Virus record (IMG/VR): IMGVR_UViG_3300005528_002232
Span: 1-63,145 of that record
Length of the DNA stretch: 63,145 nt
Origin: a virus
Strand: one strand, 5' to 3'
Part shown: positions 25,393 through 34,122 of the stretch, piece by piece
Layout of the letters: each line of letters starts with the position of its first letter
How positions within the stretch are numbered: position 1 is the stretch's first letter
Notes under the pieces: model-generated
The model's input: the letters and a program-made list of their open reading frames with translations, nothing else
Told to the model about the DNA's origin: nothing
The model's database searches: none
Translations under genes and position numbers: made by a program

Positions 25393-25970
25393 AAAAAATT
25401 TTTATAGATTTAGGATTTAACAAAGGACAATCAGTTAAATTTTTTTATGATTTAATACCAGATTCGGCTGAATATGAGATTCATGCATTTGAACCAGATC
25501 CAAGTAATTTTAAATCATTTAAAAATTTTAATGGTGTTAATTTTTATAAAAAAGCTGCTTGGATTCGCGATGGCGTTGTAAAATTTTATTTAGGTAGTGA
25601 ATCATTTGCTAGTACCATCAATTCATCTAAAATTACCAATATTAAACAAGATCGATTTATCGAAACGGAGTGTTTAGATGTATGTAAATTTATTACAGAT
25701 AATTTTGATAAGGATGATTATATTATTTTAAAAATTGATATAGAAGGTGCTGAATATGAATTATTAAACCATATGTTATCTAACAATTGTTTAGAATATA
25801 TTAATGATTTATTTGTAGAATTTCATTTAGGTAAAATAACTAATATAACGAGTGATCAACATAATGATCTAATAAATAAATTACAATCATTGGGATTTGC
25901 TTATGCCGATGTTGCTTGGGAAAAAGAAAATATAAAATTAAATTTAATTACATTATATGCAAACGATTAA
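25389..25970 (+). CDS. FkbM-family methyltransferase
   Basis: 193 aa. IFIDLGFNKGQS is the SAM-binding loop, HAFEPDPSNFKSF is the family acidic loop with its EP motif, and ILKIDIEGAEYELLNHM is the FkbM signature. FkbM enzymes O-methylate sugars or natural products. In a glycan locus it probably caps or decorates a phage-made sugar chain. 4-base overlap with the cupin gene and 14-base overlap with the next methyltransferase. Confidence 0.88.
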   Translation: MKKIFIDLGFNKGQSVKFFYDLIPDSAEYEIHAFEPDPSNFKSFKNFNGVNFYKKAAWIRDGVVKFYLGSESFASTINSSKITNIKQDRFIETECLDVCKFITDNFDKDDYIILKIDIEGAEYELLNHMLSNNCLEYINDLFVEFHLGKITNITSDQHNDLINKLQSLGFAYADVAWEKENIKLNLITLYAND

Positions 25971-26499
25971 ATTACATTTAGGCTGCGGATGGCGCGACTT
26001 CGGTTCAGATTGGATTCATATTGACGGCGGAGATTATTCACATTTACAATTTAATGATATAACAAAATTACCATTTAATGATGGAATTGTTGATGTTATT
26101 TACGCATCACATGTTATAGAATATTTTGATAGAACAGAAATAAAAACGGTATTGCAAGAATGGTATCGCGTTTTACGTCCCAGCGGAACATTAAGATTAG
26201 CAGTTCCAGATTTCTTAAAATTAATGTGGGTATATCAAGATACGAATGATATAAATAAAATATTAGGACCATTATTCGGTCAAATGCCCATGGGCAATGC
26301 AACCATTTACCATAAAACAGTATATGATTTTAACTCTTTAAAGGAATTATTAGAATCATTAGGATTTTACAATATAATTCATTATAATTGGAAAAAGACA
26401 GATCATGCACAATATGATGATCATTCTCAAGCATATTATCCACATATGGATAAAGAAAATGGATTATTAATTAGTTTGAATGTGGAGGCAACAAAATGA
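25957..26499 (+). CDS. SAM-dependent methyltransferase, type 11
   Basis: 180 aa. KLHLGCGWRDFGSDWIHIDGG is motif I with the acidic ribose-binding Asp, and DVIYASHVIEYFDR and LQEWYRVLRPSGTLRLAVPDF are the classic Methyltransf_11 motifs. Similar short methyltransferases are frequent in LPS and capsule clusters. Substrate unknown. Confidence 0.85.
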   Translation: MQTIKLHLGCGWRDFGSDWIHIDGGDYSHLQFNDITKLPFNDGIVDVIYASHVIEYFDRTEIKTVLQEWYRVLRPSGTLRLAVPDFLKLMWVYQDTNDINKILGPLFGQMPMGNATIYHKTVYDFNSLKELLESLGFYNIIHYNWKKTDHAQYDDHSQAYYPHMDKENGLLISLNVEATK

Positions 26500-27083
26500 A
26501 TTTTAATACCGTAACGGATTTTGAAAATAGCATTGCTAAGTTTTTTGGAGCTCCATATGCGATTGCAGTTGATTCTTGTACTCACGGTGTTGAATTATGT
26601 CTGCGATATACAAATGCAGATAGTATAAGTGTTCCAAAAAATACATATTTATCAATTCCATTTTTAGCAAATAAATTATTAATTGATTTGGAATGGCGAA
26701 CAGAAGATTGGGTTGATTACTATTATTTAACAGATTCTGTTATTGATGCAGCAGTTTTGTGGTCTGCAGATAGTTACATCCCACGGACATATATGAGTTT
26801 ATCATTTCAATATCAAAAACATTTAAGTTTAGGACGCGGTGGAATGATATTAACTGATAACAAAGCTGCAGCTATACAGTTAAAAAAAATGTCATATGAT
26901 GGTAGACTGCCGAATATTCCATGGCGAGTACAAAATGTTCAAACATACGGATATCATTACTATATGACACCAGAAACCGCTCAATTGGGTTTAGACAAAT
27001 TAGATACAGCAATACAAACAAAACCAAAACAATGGGTTTCAACTGATTGGCCCGATTTAACACAAATGGAAATTTTTAAATGA
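26496..27083 (+). CDS. Compact DegT/DnrJ-type sugar aminotransferase
   Basis: 195 aa, about half the usual ~370 aa of DegT/DnrJ/EryC1 enzymes. It keeps AIAVDSCTHGVELCL (cofactor phosphate loop), VIDAAVLWSADSY (the Asp that binds the pyridine nitrogen, D84) and SFQYQKHLSLGRGGMILTD with a probable PLP lysine K108. The C-terminal small domain is essentially missing. It is either a minimal active form or a PLP-fold scaffold. No frameshift is visible; both ends join neighbours by 4-base overlaps, so it seems intact. Confidence 0.72.
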   Translation: MNFNTVTDFENSIAKFFGAPYAIAVDSCTHGVELCLRYTNADSISVPKNTYLSIPFLANKLLIDLEWRTEDWVDYYYLTDSVIDAAVLWSADSYIPRTYMSLSFQYQKHLSLGRGGMILTDNKAAAIQLKKMSYDGRLPNIPWRVQNVQTYGYHYYMTPETAQLGLDKLDTAIQTKPKQWVSTDWPDLTQMEIFK

Positions 27084-28054
27084 AAAAAAAAGCGTTTATC
27101 ACAGGAATCGCCGGACAAGATGGTTCATATTTAGCAGAATATTTACATTCAATTGGATATGAAGTCCATGGAATTGTAAGAAGAAATTCTACTCCAGAAC
27201 ATCAAGAATCTAGAATATCACATCTAGACGATACAATTTATACATATTACGGCGATTTATTAGATCAAAGTAGCTTAGAACATTTATTAGCAAAAATACA
27301 ACCAGATGAAATTTATAATCTTGCAGCTCAAAGCCATGTTCGTATTAGTTTTGACATACCTCAATTTACAATTCAAACAAATGGATTGGGGGTTCTGAAT
27401 ATATTGGAAGCTTATAGAAATGCATGTCCAATAGCAAAATTTTATCAAGCATCATCATCTGAGATGTTTGGCAGTTCTGTAGACGCCGATGGATTTCAAC
27501 GAGAAACAACACCAATGACTCCAGTGTCGCCATATGGATGTAGTAAAGTATTTGCATATAATATTGTACGAAATTATAGAAACGCATATAACTTACATGC
27601 ATCTAATGGTATTCTATTTAATCATGAGTCACCTAGACGTGGTTCTAATTTCGTAACAAATAAAGTTGTCAAAGCCGCAGTTTTAATTAGTTTAGGATTG
27701 CAAGATAAATTGGAATTAGGTAATATGGATGCTTATCGTGATTGGGGACATTCTTACGATTATGTAAGAGCAATGCATCTCATTCTACAACAAGATAAAC
27801 CAGGTGATTGGGTTGTTGCGACTGAGGAAACTAGATCGGTACGAGATATGTGTGAGTATGTGTTTGGTAAGTTGAGATTAGATTATAGAGATTATGTGAT
27901 ACAGAATCAAAAGTTTTTACGTCCAGAAGAGTTACCGTATCTCAAAGGAGATTGTACAAAAATTAAAACAGAATTAGGTTGGACTCCGACATATACATTT
28001 GAAAAAATGATGGATGAAATGATCGAATTTTGGCAAAAGGTGTATAACAAATGA
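27080..28054 (+). CDS. gmd: GDP-mannose 4,6-dehydratase
   Basis: 324-aa short-chain dehydrogenase. NADP loop GIAGQDGSYL at 9-18, SSSEMFG with the catalytic Ser/Thr-Glu set, YGCSK as the YxxxK pair and the Gmd-specific FNHESPRRG. It makes GDP-4-keto-6-deoxymannose, precursor of GDP-fucose, rhamnose or perosamine. The aminotransferase-like gene just upstream would suit a perosamine-type product, but that is inference. Confidence 0.93.
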   Translation: MKKKAFITGIAGQDGSYLAEYLHSIGYEVHGIVRRNSTPEHQESRISHLDDTIYTYYGDLLDQSSLEHLLAKIQPDEIYNLAAQSHVRISFDIPQFTIQTNGLGVLNILEAYRNACPIAKFYQASSSEMFGSSVDADGFQRETTPMTPVSPYGCSKVFAYNIVRNYRNAYNLHASNGILFNHESPRRGSNFVTNKVVKAAVLISLGLQDKLELGNMDAYRDWGHSYDYVRAMHLILQQDKPGDWVVATEETRSVRDMCEYVFGKLRLDYRDYVIQNQKFLRPEELPYLKGDCTKIKTELGWTPTYTFEKMMDEMIEFWQKVYNK

Positions 28055-28770
28055 TTTCGATAGTTCAGAATTTTATATGTACTAAGCCAGAACGGTTGCA
28101 GGTATTACAAAAACAACTACCAACGATTGGAAAAGTTTTTAGTGATGTTGAATTTTTTGTAAATTATAATTCAACAATTAATTTAGAAGAAGTTTACTCA
28201 TTATATAAAAAACATATTTCAAAATTAAATTTTTATAATGATTTATCAGAAGAATGGGCACCTGTTACGTTATCATTAGTTAATCAAGTAACAACTCCAT
28301 ATGTGATTTTTTTATGTGAAGATACGCAAATACATGTATCTAAAGACCAGGTATATAATCGTATTTATGAATTTGTTGAATTAGATTATGACTACATGTT
28401 ATTAACAAAGCTAGAAAAATATCTACTACAAGAATATATTGATGGATACACCCCATATAATACAAATAAATCACCTGGATATAAAAAATTAAAATATGGA
28501 TATTCATATTTAGGTAAACATGCACCACATAAAAGATTAAGTACCGATGCCGTGTATAAAACACCATGGTATCGAGATCGTTTAACTGAATTTATTCTGA
28601 ACATTGATCAATGTGTTCATGACATACCAATTCGAGATAAACGAAAACCAAATTGTTACGAAGGATATTATGATTTTAATAACGGGATGGCAAGATTTGC
28701 AGAATTAAAATGTTACATTCCGAATGAAGTAATTATATCCGAATTTGATGGAGTAAAACAAAATTCATGA
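28051..28770 (+). CDS. Probable glycosyltransferase (GT-A-like), unknown
   Basis: 239 aa. An ISIVQNFICTKPERLQVL start and the short segment TTPYVIFLCEDTQIH look like a GT2-type core in which the DxD is EDT. The rest is Tyr-rich and unfamiliar. It overlaps gmd and the next gene by 4 bases each. Assignment is by pattern and context. Confidence 0.5.
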   Translation: MISIVQNFICTKPERLQVLQKQLPTIGKVFSDVEFFVNYNSTINLEEVYSLYKKHISKLNFYNDLSEEWAPVTLSLVNQVTTPYVIFLCEDTQIHVSKDQVYNRIYEFVELDYDYMLLTKLEKYLLQEYIDGYTPYNTNKSPGYKKLKYGYSYLGKHAPHKRLSTDAVYKTPWYRDRLTEFILNIDQCVHDIPIRDKRKPNCYEGYYDFNNGMARFAELKCYIPNEVIISEFDGVKQNS

Positions 28771-30971
28771 AAAATATAGTTTTTATACCTAATGTAGATT
28801 TAGGTAATGATAGAAATCAACCATATCATTATTCGGTTAAAAGTTGGCAAACATGGTGCGATCGAAACAATGTTACATTAATTGAATGGAAAGATGTTAT
28901 ATCCGATCCAAACTATCTTAAAGTCACATTACAGCGATATTGGGTACATGATATATTAGAACATAATGGAATTGAATACGACCAAGTTTTAATTGTAGAT
29001 GCTGATACTATTATACATCCAGATGCTCCTAATTTTTTTAATGAAACTAATGGAAAGTTTAGTGTAGTAGTAAATAATGGATGTTATGAATGGACAACAA
29101 GAAGTATTCAAAGATGGGGAGATGCATTATTTCCAGATCAGCCTAAAATTAAAACATGGAAATATTTTAATGGGGGGTTTCAAATAACAAATAAAGCACA
29201 TAAACCGTTTTATGATAAAGTTAAAAATTTCTATTTACAACATATTGAAACTATTAATCAATTAAACGAACAAATTAAAGCCGGTACGGATCAGACTATT
29301 ATTAATTATTTAACACAGTTATTCAATGTTGATGTTAATTATTTACCAGAATGCTATAATCTGCAAGATTTGTTTCGAAAAAATTTATTACATATTCCAG
29401 GTCACTCATGGTTTACCGATGAATTACATTTTATAAATGCTGGATGGGTATATCATTTTAATGCAATACCACAGAATCCTAGGCACGTTGCATATTGGTT
29501 AGAACGAACATATAATGAATTAAATGTATCTGTACAGGAACTGCCTAAATATAGTCCTATTAGTTCAGAATACTTCATGAATATGGAAGTAGCGAATGGT
29601 GGAATTAGTAAACAAATATTAAATCTTAATGGTAAACTAAAAACAGTACGAGAGATAGTTAACTATTGGAAAACTGCCAGTAAGCCAAATCTAGAACCAA
29701 ATAATTGGCAATATTATAACTGTATGATTGCTGGATTTCGTAAAAATGTTGCAAATCATCATGATTTGGGTTGGGATAAAATGACTGAAGAATATTACAA
29801 CTCTTTAGACAGTATGACTGATTCGGAAATTGAAACGTTTCTTAAAGAAAATCCAGTTGAATTTGATAATGGATTTATAAAACATAGTTATCATCGAGCG
29901 TATGCAATGATTGGCCGACTTGTTCGAGGAGAAAAATATATTCCATTTTATATTGAAACATCAAAGATATATGATACTCCTACAAAAATAGACGGAGTTC
30001 ATCGAGTCAAACCAGTAACTTCAAAAATACATCTATTAAAACAATTAGATGAATTGGGAATAGATAAAAATGAATATTGTTTAACGCAAAGTTCAATATT
30101 AAGTGCAATGGGTATTCGAGATAATGATGATTTAGATATAATCATATCATCTAAACTCAGAGAGCAAAATATTAAGTTTCCCGATAATGTAGAAGTATTT
30201 CCAAAAGATTATGCCAAATTTATGAAATTCGGTGCAACGAGTGATGATGATATTTTACAAAATTATTGTATAGAAATAAATGGTTATAAATTTCTAGAAC
30301 CTAGATTTTATTTTTCAAGAAAAAATATAACTAATTCTAATAGGGATGTTAATGATTGGAACAATATTAAAATGTTTTTCGAATCTGGCAGCCACAAGGG
30401 ATATCCATTCAATATTGAGTTTTATAAATGGGGCGTTACATATGTTGATAAAGTTCAATTGATTGATTTAGAATTTCAAAACTTCAAACTAATAAAAGAT
30501 AAATATAATCGCATAGTAGACGGCATTAATCACGGCCGTACTATTTACTACGATGCAGTATCAAAAACATTTATCAAAATATTTCACCCAGAATATTGTA
30601 GATTACAAAATTTTCAAAATGCAATAGAATCAGGACTTTTTAATGGAGTAGTACCGGCTTTAGATAAATTAATTTATGATGGTAATGTCTTAATTGGTTA
30701 TGTTATGAAAGAGGGCAAAACTATTGCAGATAATGATTTTGATTTTGATAAAATTCCAACGCATTTTATGAAAGCTGTTTTAGATAATTGCAAAAAACGA
30801 AATAAAATTTACTATGATTTAGTTCCCCAGAATATAATTCAATTGGAAAATGGTCAATATAGTTTAATCGATCTAGAAAGCGTATATGATTATAATCAAG
30901 AAGATATAATGTTAAAACATAATGCAACATATAAGCCTAGTAACTTATTAAAACACTTGGAATCTATTTAA
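28767..30971 (+). CDS. Three-part fusion: glycosyltransferase, nucleotidyltransferase-like, kinase-like
   Basis: 734 aa, the longest protein in the sugar locus. Residues ~1-250 look like a GT-A glycosyltransferase with DAD at 78-80 (VLIVDADTIIHPD) and YFNGGFQI. A middle part near 437-458 has SILSAMGIRDNDDLDIII, like the DxD of nucleotidyltransferase folds. The C-terminal part near 681-707 has YYDLVPQNII then SLIDLESVYD, the catalytic-loop (DxxxxN) and DFG-like (D-L-E) pair of aminoglycoside/lipopolysaccharide kinases. It could transfer a sugar and phosphorylate the product. No stop or frameshift breaks the chain. Confidence 0.65.
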   Translation: MKNIVFIPNVDLGNDRNQPYHYSVKSWQTWCDRNNVTLIEWKDVISDPNYLKVTLQRYWVHDILEHNGIEYDQVLIVDADTIIHPDAPNFFNETNGKFSVVVNNGCYEWTTRSIQRWGDALFPDQPKIKTWKYFNGGFQITNKAHKPFYDKVKNFYLQHIETINQLNEQIKAGTDQTIINYLTQLFNVDVNYLPECYNLQDLFRKNLLHIPGHSWFTDELHFINAGWVYHFNAIPQNPRHVAYWLERTYNELNVSVQELPKYSPISSEYFMNMEVANGGISKQILNLNGKLKTVREIVNYWKTASKPNLEPNNWQYYNCMIAGFRKNVANHHDLGWDKMTEEYYNSLDSMTDSEIETFLKENPVEFDNGFIKHSYHRAYAMIGRLVRGEKYIPFYIETSKIYDTPTKIDGVHRVKPVTSKIHLLKQLDELGIDKNEYCLTQSSILSAMGIRDNDDLDIIISSKLREQNIKFPDNVEVFPKDYAKFMKFGATSDDDILQNYCIEINGYKFLEPRFYFSRKNITNSNRDVNDWNNIKMFFESGSHKGYPFNIEFYKWGVTYVDKVQLIDLEFQNFKLIKDKYNRIVDGINHGRTIYYDAVSKTFIKIFHPEYCRLQNFQNAIESGLFNGVVPALDKLIYDGNVLIGYVMKEGKTIADNDFDFDKIPTHFMKAVLDNCKKRNKIYYDLVPQNIIQLENGQYSLIDLESVYDYNQEDIMLKHNATYKPSNLLKHLESI

Positions 30972-30987
30972 AAAATATACATAATAA
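30957..30987 (+). promoter_or_regulatory. Class I promoter, degenerate: TTG-N20-CATAATAA
   Basis: TTGG in the last codons of the fusion gene and CATAATAA at 30980-30987, at exactly the class I spacing. The ATG at 30994 is 14 bases from the box start. One mismatch in the second box. Confidence 0.4.
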
Positions 30988-30993
30988 GAATAT

Positions 30994-31914
30994 ATGAAAT
31001 TGTTTCGAATATTAGTTACGCATGCGGGAGGACCTGCCGCAATAAGTGTTATTAAATCTTTAGAATGTAGTAAATTTAAAGATGATATTGCCATTGTTGC
31101 TGCAGATTCAGACCCAACAGCCGCGGGATTGTTTTTAGCAAAAAAAGGAGAAACATTGCCAGATAGTTCAAATGAACAGGAATGGTTAACTGCTTTGCTT
31201 AAATTAATCAATCAGTATAATATTAATGTAATATTTCAAACCGGCGATTCTGATGTAGCATTGATGGCAAAATTTCAAGATCAAATTAGAGCCACCGGCG
31301 TTTATTTGTTAATACCGAGCAAATTAACAATTGACATTTGTCAAGATAAGTATTCATTTTATTCTTTATGTAAAGACAAATTTAAACTGCCATTAACGTC
31401 GACATCAAAATTATTATTTCCTGGTAAAAAAATTATTAAACCGATTAGAGGTAGTGGTAGTAGAAATATTCAGATTATCGATAACGGATTTCCAAAAGTA
31501 GACGAAGGATTTATAATTCAAACATTTATAGACGGCCCGGAATATTCAGTTGATGTATTATGTGATGAAGCATCCAATATGTTAACAGGAATTGTTCGCG
31601 AACGAATTCAAACAAAAGCTGGAATATCTACTAAGGGACGAATTGTTAATAATCATGAAATTTTAAATGAATGTGCTCGTATATGTATGCATTTAAATAT
31701 AAAAGGCCCGGCGTGTATCCAACTAAAGGAACAAGGTGGGCAATATTATTTTTTAGAAATTAATCCTAGATTTGGTGGCGGTTTAATTTTTAGTACATTA
31801 GCTTCAGTTAATATTCCCGAAATGATGTTAGAATATTTTAGCGGCGCTTCAATAACTATCAATCAACCAAAAGAAATAACCGTAGTTAGATATTTTAATG
31901 AGATTGTATTATAA
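30994..31914 (+). CDS. ATP-grasp enzyme (CarB-like)
   Basis: 306 aa. N-terminal RILVTHAGGPAAISVIKSL pre-ATP-grasp domain, KIIKPIRGSGSRNIQII as the ATP-binding lysine and glycine loop, EGFIIQTFIDGPEYSVDVLCD, and YYFLEINPRFGGGL with the metal-binding Glu/Asn. It resembles CarB-like ATP-grasp proteins of surface-polysaccharide loci, which may ligate an amino acid or carboxylate to a sugar. Substrate unknown. Confidence 0.85.
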   Translation: MKLFRILVTHAGGPAAISVIKSLECSKFKDDIAIVAADSDPTAAGLFLAKKGETLPDSSNEQEWLTALLKLINQYNINVIFQTGDSDVALMAKFQDQIRATGVYLLIPSKLTIDICQDKYSFYSLCKDKFKLPLTSTSKLLFPGKKIIKPIRGSGSRNIQIIDNGFPKVDEGFIIQTFIDGPEYSVDVLCDEASNMLTGIVRERIQTKAGISTKGRIVNNHEILNECARICMHLNIKGPACIQLKEQGGQYYFLEINPRFGGGLIFSTLASVNIPEMMLEYFSGASITINQPKEITVVRYFNEIVL

Positions 31915-32843
31915 TGGCACATTTTTTTAGAATATATAACAATCAACTTTCATCTTTAGGAGAAGTTAGCAAAATAGGATTTAATAAAAACAATGCATAC
32001 GCAATTCCCGATGAATATCTTGATGCACAAGAATTTGTTGTAATGCGAACGTGTCATGGTATAGGCGATTGGGCTGTAATATCAGCAATGCCACGTTTAT
32101 TAAAACAAAAATATCCAAATTGCAAAGTATATGTTCCGTCTCCTAAAATGTTGCGTTCTATATTTGGCGAGATGCTAAATACGTGGGGCTATGGCGTGTA
32201 TGATTGCTCTAACATAACCTTAGACATCTTTAAAAATAATCCATACGTAGACGCATTTATTGATAGCTATAACGGAGAAATATTTCACGATCATTATCGA
32301 ATATATGATTTAGATAATTCAAAAATACCATTAGTCGAACAAATGTTGAAATTTTGGCAATTTGAAGATTCTGAAATGCAAGATAGTAATCCGGATATAT
32401 TTTTTAACGATGCCGAAATAAAAAAAGGCAATGATATCATCGAAACATATTGGAATAACAAACCATATGCATATGTTTCAGTATCATCTACCTTTGGAAC
32501 AACATCAGACGAACAAGTTTTAATTGATGTTATTGATAATGAATTGAATTGGTTTTATTATGGCGAACGTCCTATTCAAGATACATCATTGAATTATTTA
32601 AACAGTGTTGTAGAAGTTAAACAATTACAGTTATCAATTAGAGAACAAATGTATTTGAAATCAAAAGCAATACTTAATGTTGGAAATGAAACTGGTATGA
32701 ACTTATGGTCTACTAGATTTTCAAAAACATATATTTTAGGTAACAAACGATATGGATCTAATCATGGCGGTATCAACGAGGGCAAGATTAGAAAAGATCC
32801 ATTTTCGAGTGGTAACTTTGTAAAAAATGTTATATACGTATGA
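31914..32843 (+). CDS. GT9-like (heptosyltransferase-type) glycosyltransferase
   Basis: 309 aa. VVMRTCHGIGDWAVISAMPRL is the GT9 N-terminal GDxxxxxP motif and KYPNCKVYVPSP follows. AILNVGNETGMNLWSTRFSKTYIL resembles the C-domain donor loop. Similar to heptosyltransferase-like GT-B proteins. Starts at the stop of the ATP-grasp gene. Confidence 0.75.
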   Translation: MAHFFRIYNNQLSSLGEVSKIGFNKNNAYAIPDEYLDAQEFVVMRTCHGIGDWAVISAMPRLLKQKYPNCKVYVPSPKMLRSIFGEMLNTWGYGVYDCSNITLDIFKNNPYVDAFIDSYNGEIFHDHYRIYDLDNSKIPLVEQMLKFWQFEDSEMQDSNPDIFFNDAEIKKGNDIIETYWNNKPYAYVSVSSTFGTTSDEQVLIDVIDNELNWFYYGERPIQDTSLNYLNSVVEVKQLQLSIREQMYLKSKAILNVGNETGMNLWSTRFSKTYILGNKRYGSNHGGINEGKIRKDPFSSGNFVKNVIYV

Positions 32844-33175
32844 AATTTTATGAATCAACCCCATATTCAAAAACGCAACAAATTGCATTAGTTGATATCG
32901 ATGAAACTATATGTCATTATCCAGATATTCGTCGATATGATTTAGCACAACCAATTCAGCATCATATCGATAAAATTAATGCATTATATGATGCGGGATG
33001 GAAGATAATATATTGGACAGCTCGAGGTGCAGTTTCGGGTGTAGATTATAAAGAATTTACGCTGAAACAATTAAATGATTGGAAATGTAAATTTCATGAA
33101 TTAAAATGCGGAGACGAAAAACCACATTTTGATTTAGTAATAGATGATAAAGCAAAAAGGATCGAAGAAATATGA
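32840..33175 (+). CDS. HAD-superfamily phosphatase
   Basis: 111 aa, minimal HAD fold. Motif I ALVDIDETICHYP with the DxD nucleophile pair, motif II IIYWTARGAV (Thr in ITG-like position), and motif III/IV HFDLVIDDKAKR with the closing Asp pair. Small HAD proteins of this type occur in capsule clusters and dephosphorylate sugar phosphates. Confidence 0.85.
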   Translation: MKFYESTPYSKTQQIALVDIDETICHYPDIRRYDLAQPIQHHIDKINALYDAGWKIIYWTARGAVSGVDYKEFTLKQLNDWKCKFHELKCGDEKPHFDLVIDDKAKRIEEI

Positions 33176-34122
33176 AAAACAAAAGAATTTTAATTATCGG
33201 TGGCACAGGCGCATTGGGCAGCAATTTAGTAAGACGATACTATCAAAATAACGATATTATGGTGTTATCTAGAAATGAACATAAACAAGAAGCAATGCGT
33301 TTAGAATTTCCAAATGTGACATATAAACTGGGAGATGTTAAAGACAAACAGTCAATTGCTAGATCATTTCAAGAATTCAAACCACAAATTGTTATCAACA
33401 CTGCAGCAGTTAAAACAGTTTGGGTATGCCAAGCAAATCCATATGAATCGGTTGAAGTAAACATTAATGGACATCAAAACTTATTAGATGTTATTCAAGA
33501 GAGTACACATAAAATAGAAACGGTAATTTTTATATCAACAGATAAAGCATGTAAGCCGGTAAATGTATATGGTATGTCTAAAGCAATTGCAGAACAATTA
33601 TATGTAGAATTTGCAAAACAACAAACAGATATCAAAGTAGTATTAGCAAGATATGGAAATGTTTTAAATTCAACCGGATCAATTATTCCAGTATTTAAAA
33701 AGATGATCGAAGATGGTGTTGAATCTTTACCAATCACTGATACCAAAATGACTCGGTTTTTATTGACATTAGATCAAGCTATTAATTTAGTAGAATGGGC
33801 ATACAATCATCCAACCTCTCACGGAAAAATTGCAATACCAAAAATTGAATCATTAAACATAATGGATTTAGTTAAAGCAATTGCAGAAGCATGCGGCAAA
33901 CCAGATATTGCATTTCATAAAATTCCAATTCGAGATGGAGAAAAACTACATGAAGAAATGATCAGTGAAATAGAATGGCAACGTACGGAAGATTCTGGAG
34001 ATTATTATCTAATTGGATTTCAAAAACGTAATGAAGATTATGGAAAGTTACCGTTTAGTTCACAATATCATGTAACAAATAATGTTGCTAATTTTTTTAA
34101 GAAAAATAATATTACAATATGA
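33172..34122 (+). CDS. capE: CapE-like UDP-GlcNAc 4,6-dehydratase / epimerase
   Basis: 316 aa of the polysaccharide-biosynthesis CapD/PseB/CapE family. NAD loop IIGGTGALGSNLVRR, FISTDKACKPVNVYGMSK with the catalytic Lys/Tyr arrangement, and ARYGNVLNSTGSIIPVF. The PITDTKMTRFLLTLDQA segment is typical of family members. It would convert UDP-GlcNAc to a 4-keto-6-deoxy sugar. The next gene encodes the CapF-like reductase that uses this product, which favours CapE over PseB. Confidence 0.85.
   Translation: MKNKRILIIGGTGALGSNLVRRYYQNNDIMVLSRNEHKQEAMRLEFPNVTYKLGDVKDKQSIARSFQEFKPQIVINTAAVKTVWVCQANPYESVEVNINGHQNLLDVIQESTHKIETVIFISTDKACKPVNVYGMSKAIAEQLYVEFAKQQTDIKVVLARYGNVLNSTGSIIPVFKKMIEDGVESLPITDTKMTRFLLTLDQAINLVEWAYNHPTSHGKIAIPKIESLNIMDLVKAIAEACGKPDIAFHKIPIRDGEKLHEEMISEIEWQRTEDSGDYYLIGFQKRNEDYGKLPFSSQYHVTNNVANFFKKNNITI

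Noticed and set aside
30994-31914. The ATP-grasp protein as carbamoyl-phosphate synthase
   Set aside because: It is far too short and stands in a sugar locus; only the ATP-grasp fold is supported.
33172-34122. PseB (pseudaminic acid) instead of CapE
   Set aside because: The next gene has the CapF-specific cupin domain and no PseC/PseG/PseI-like genes are present.
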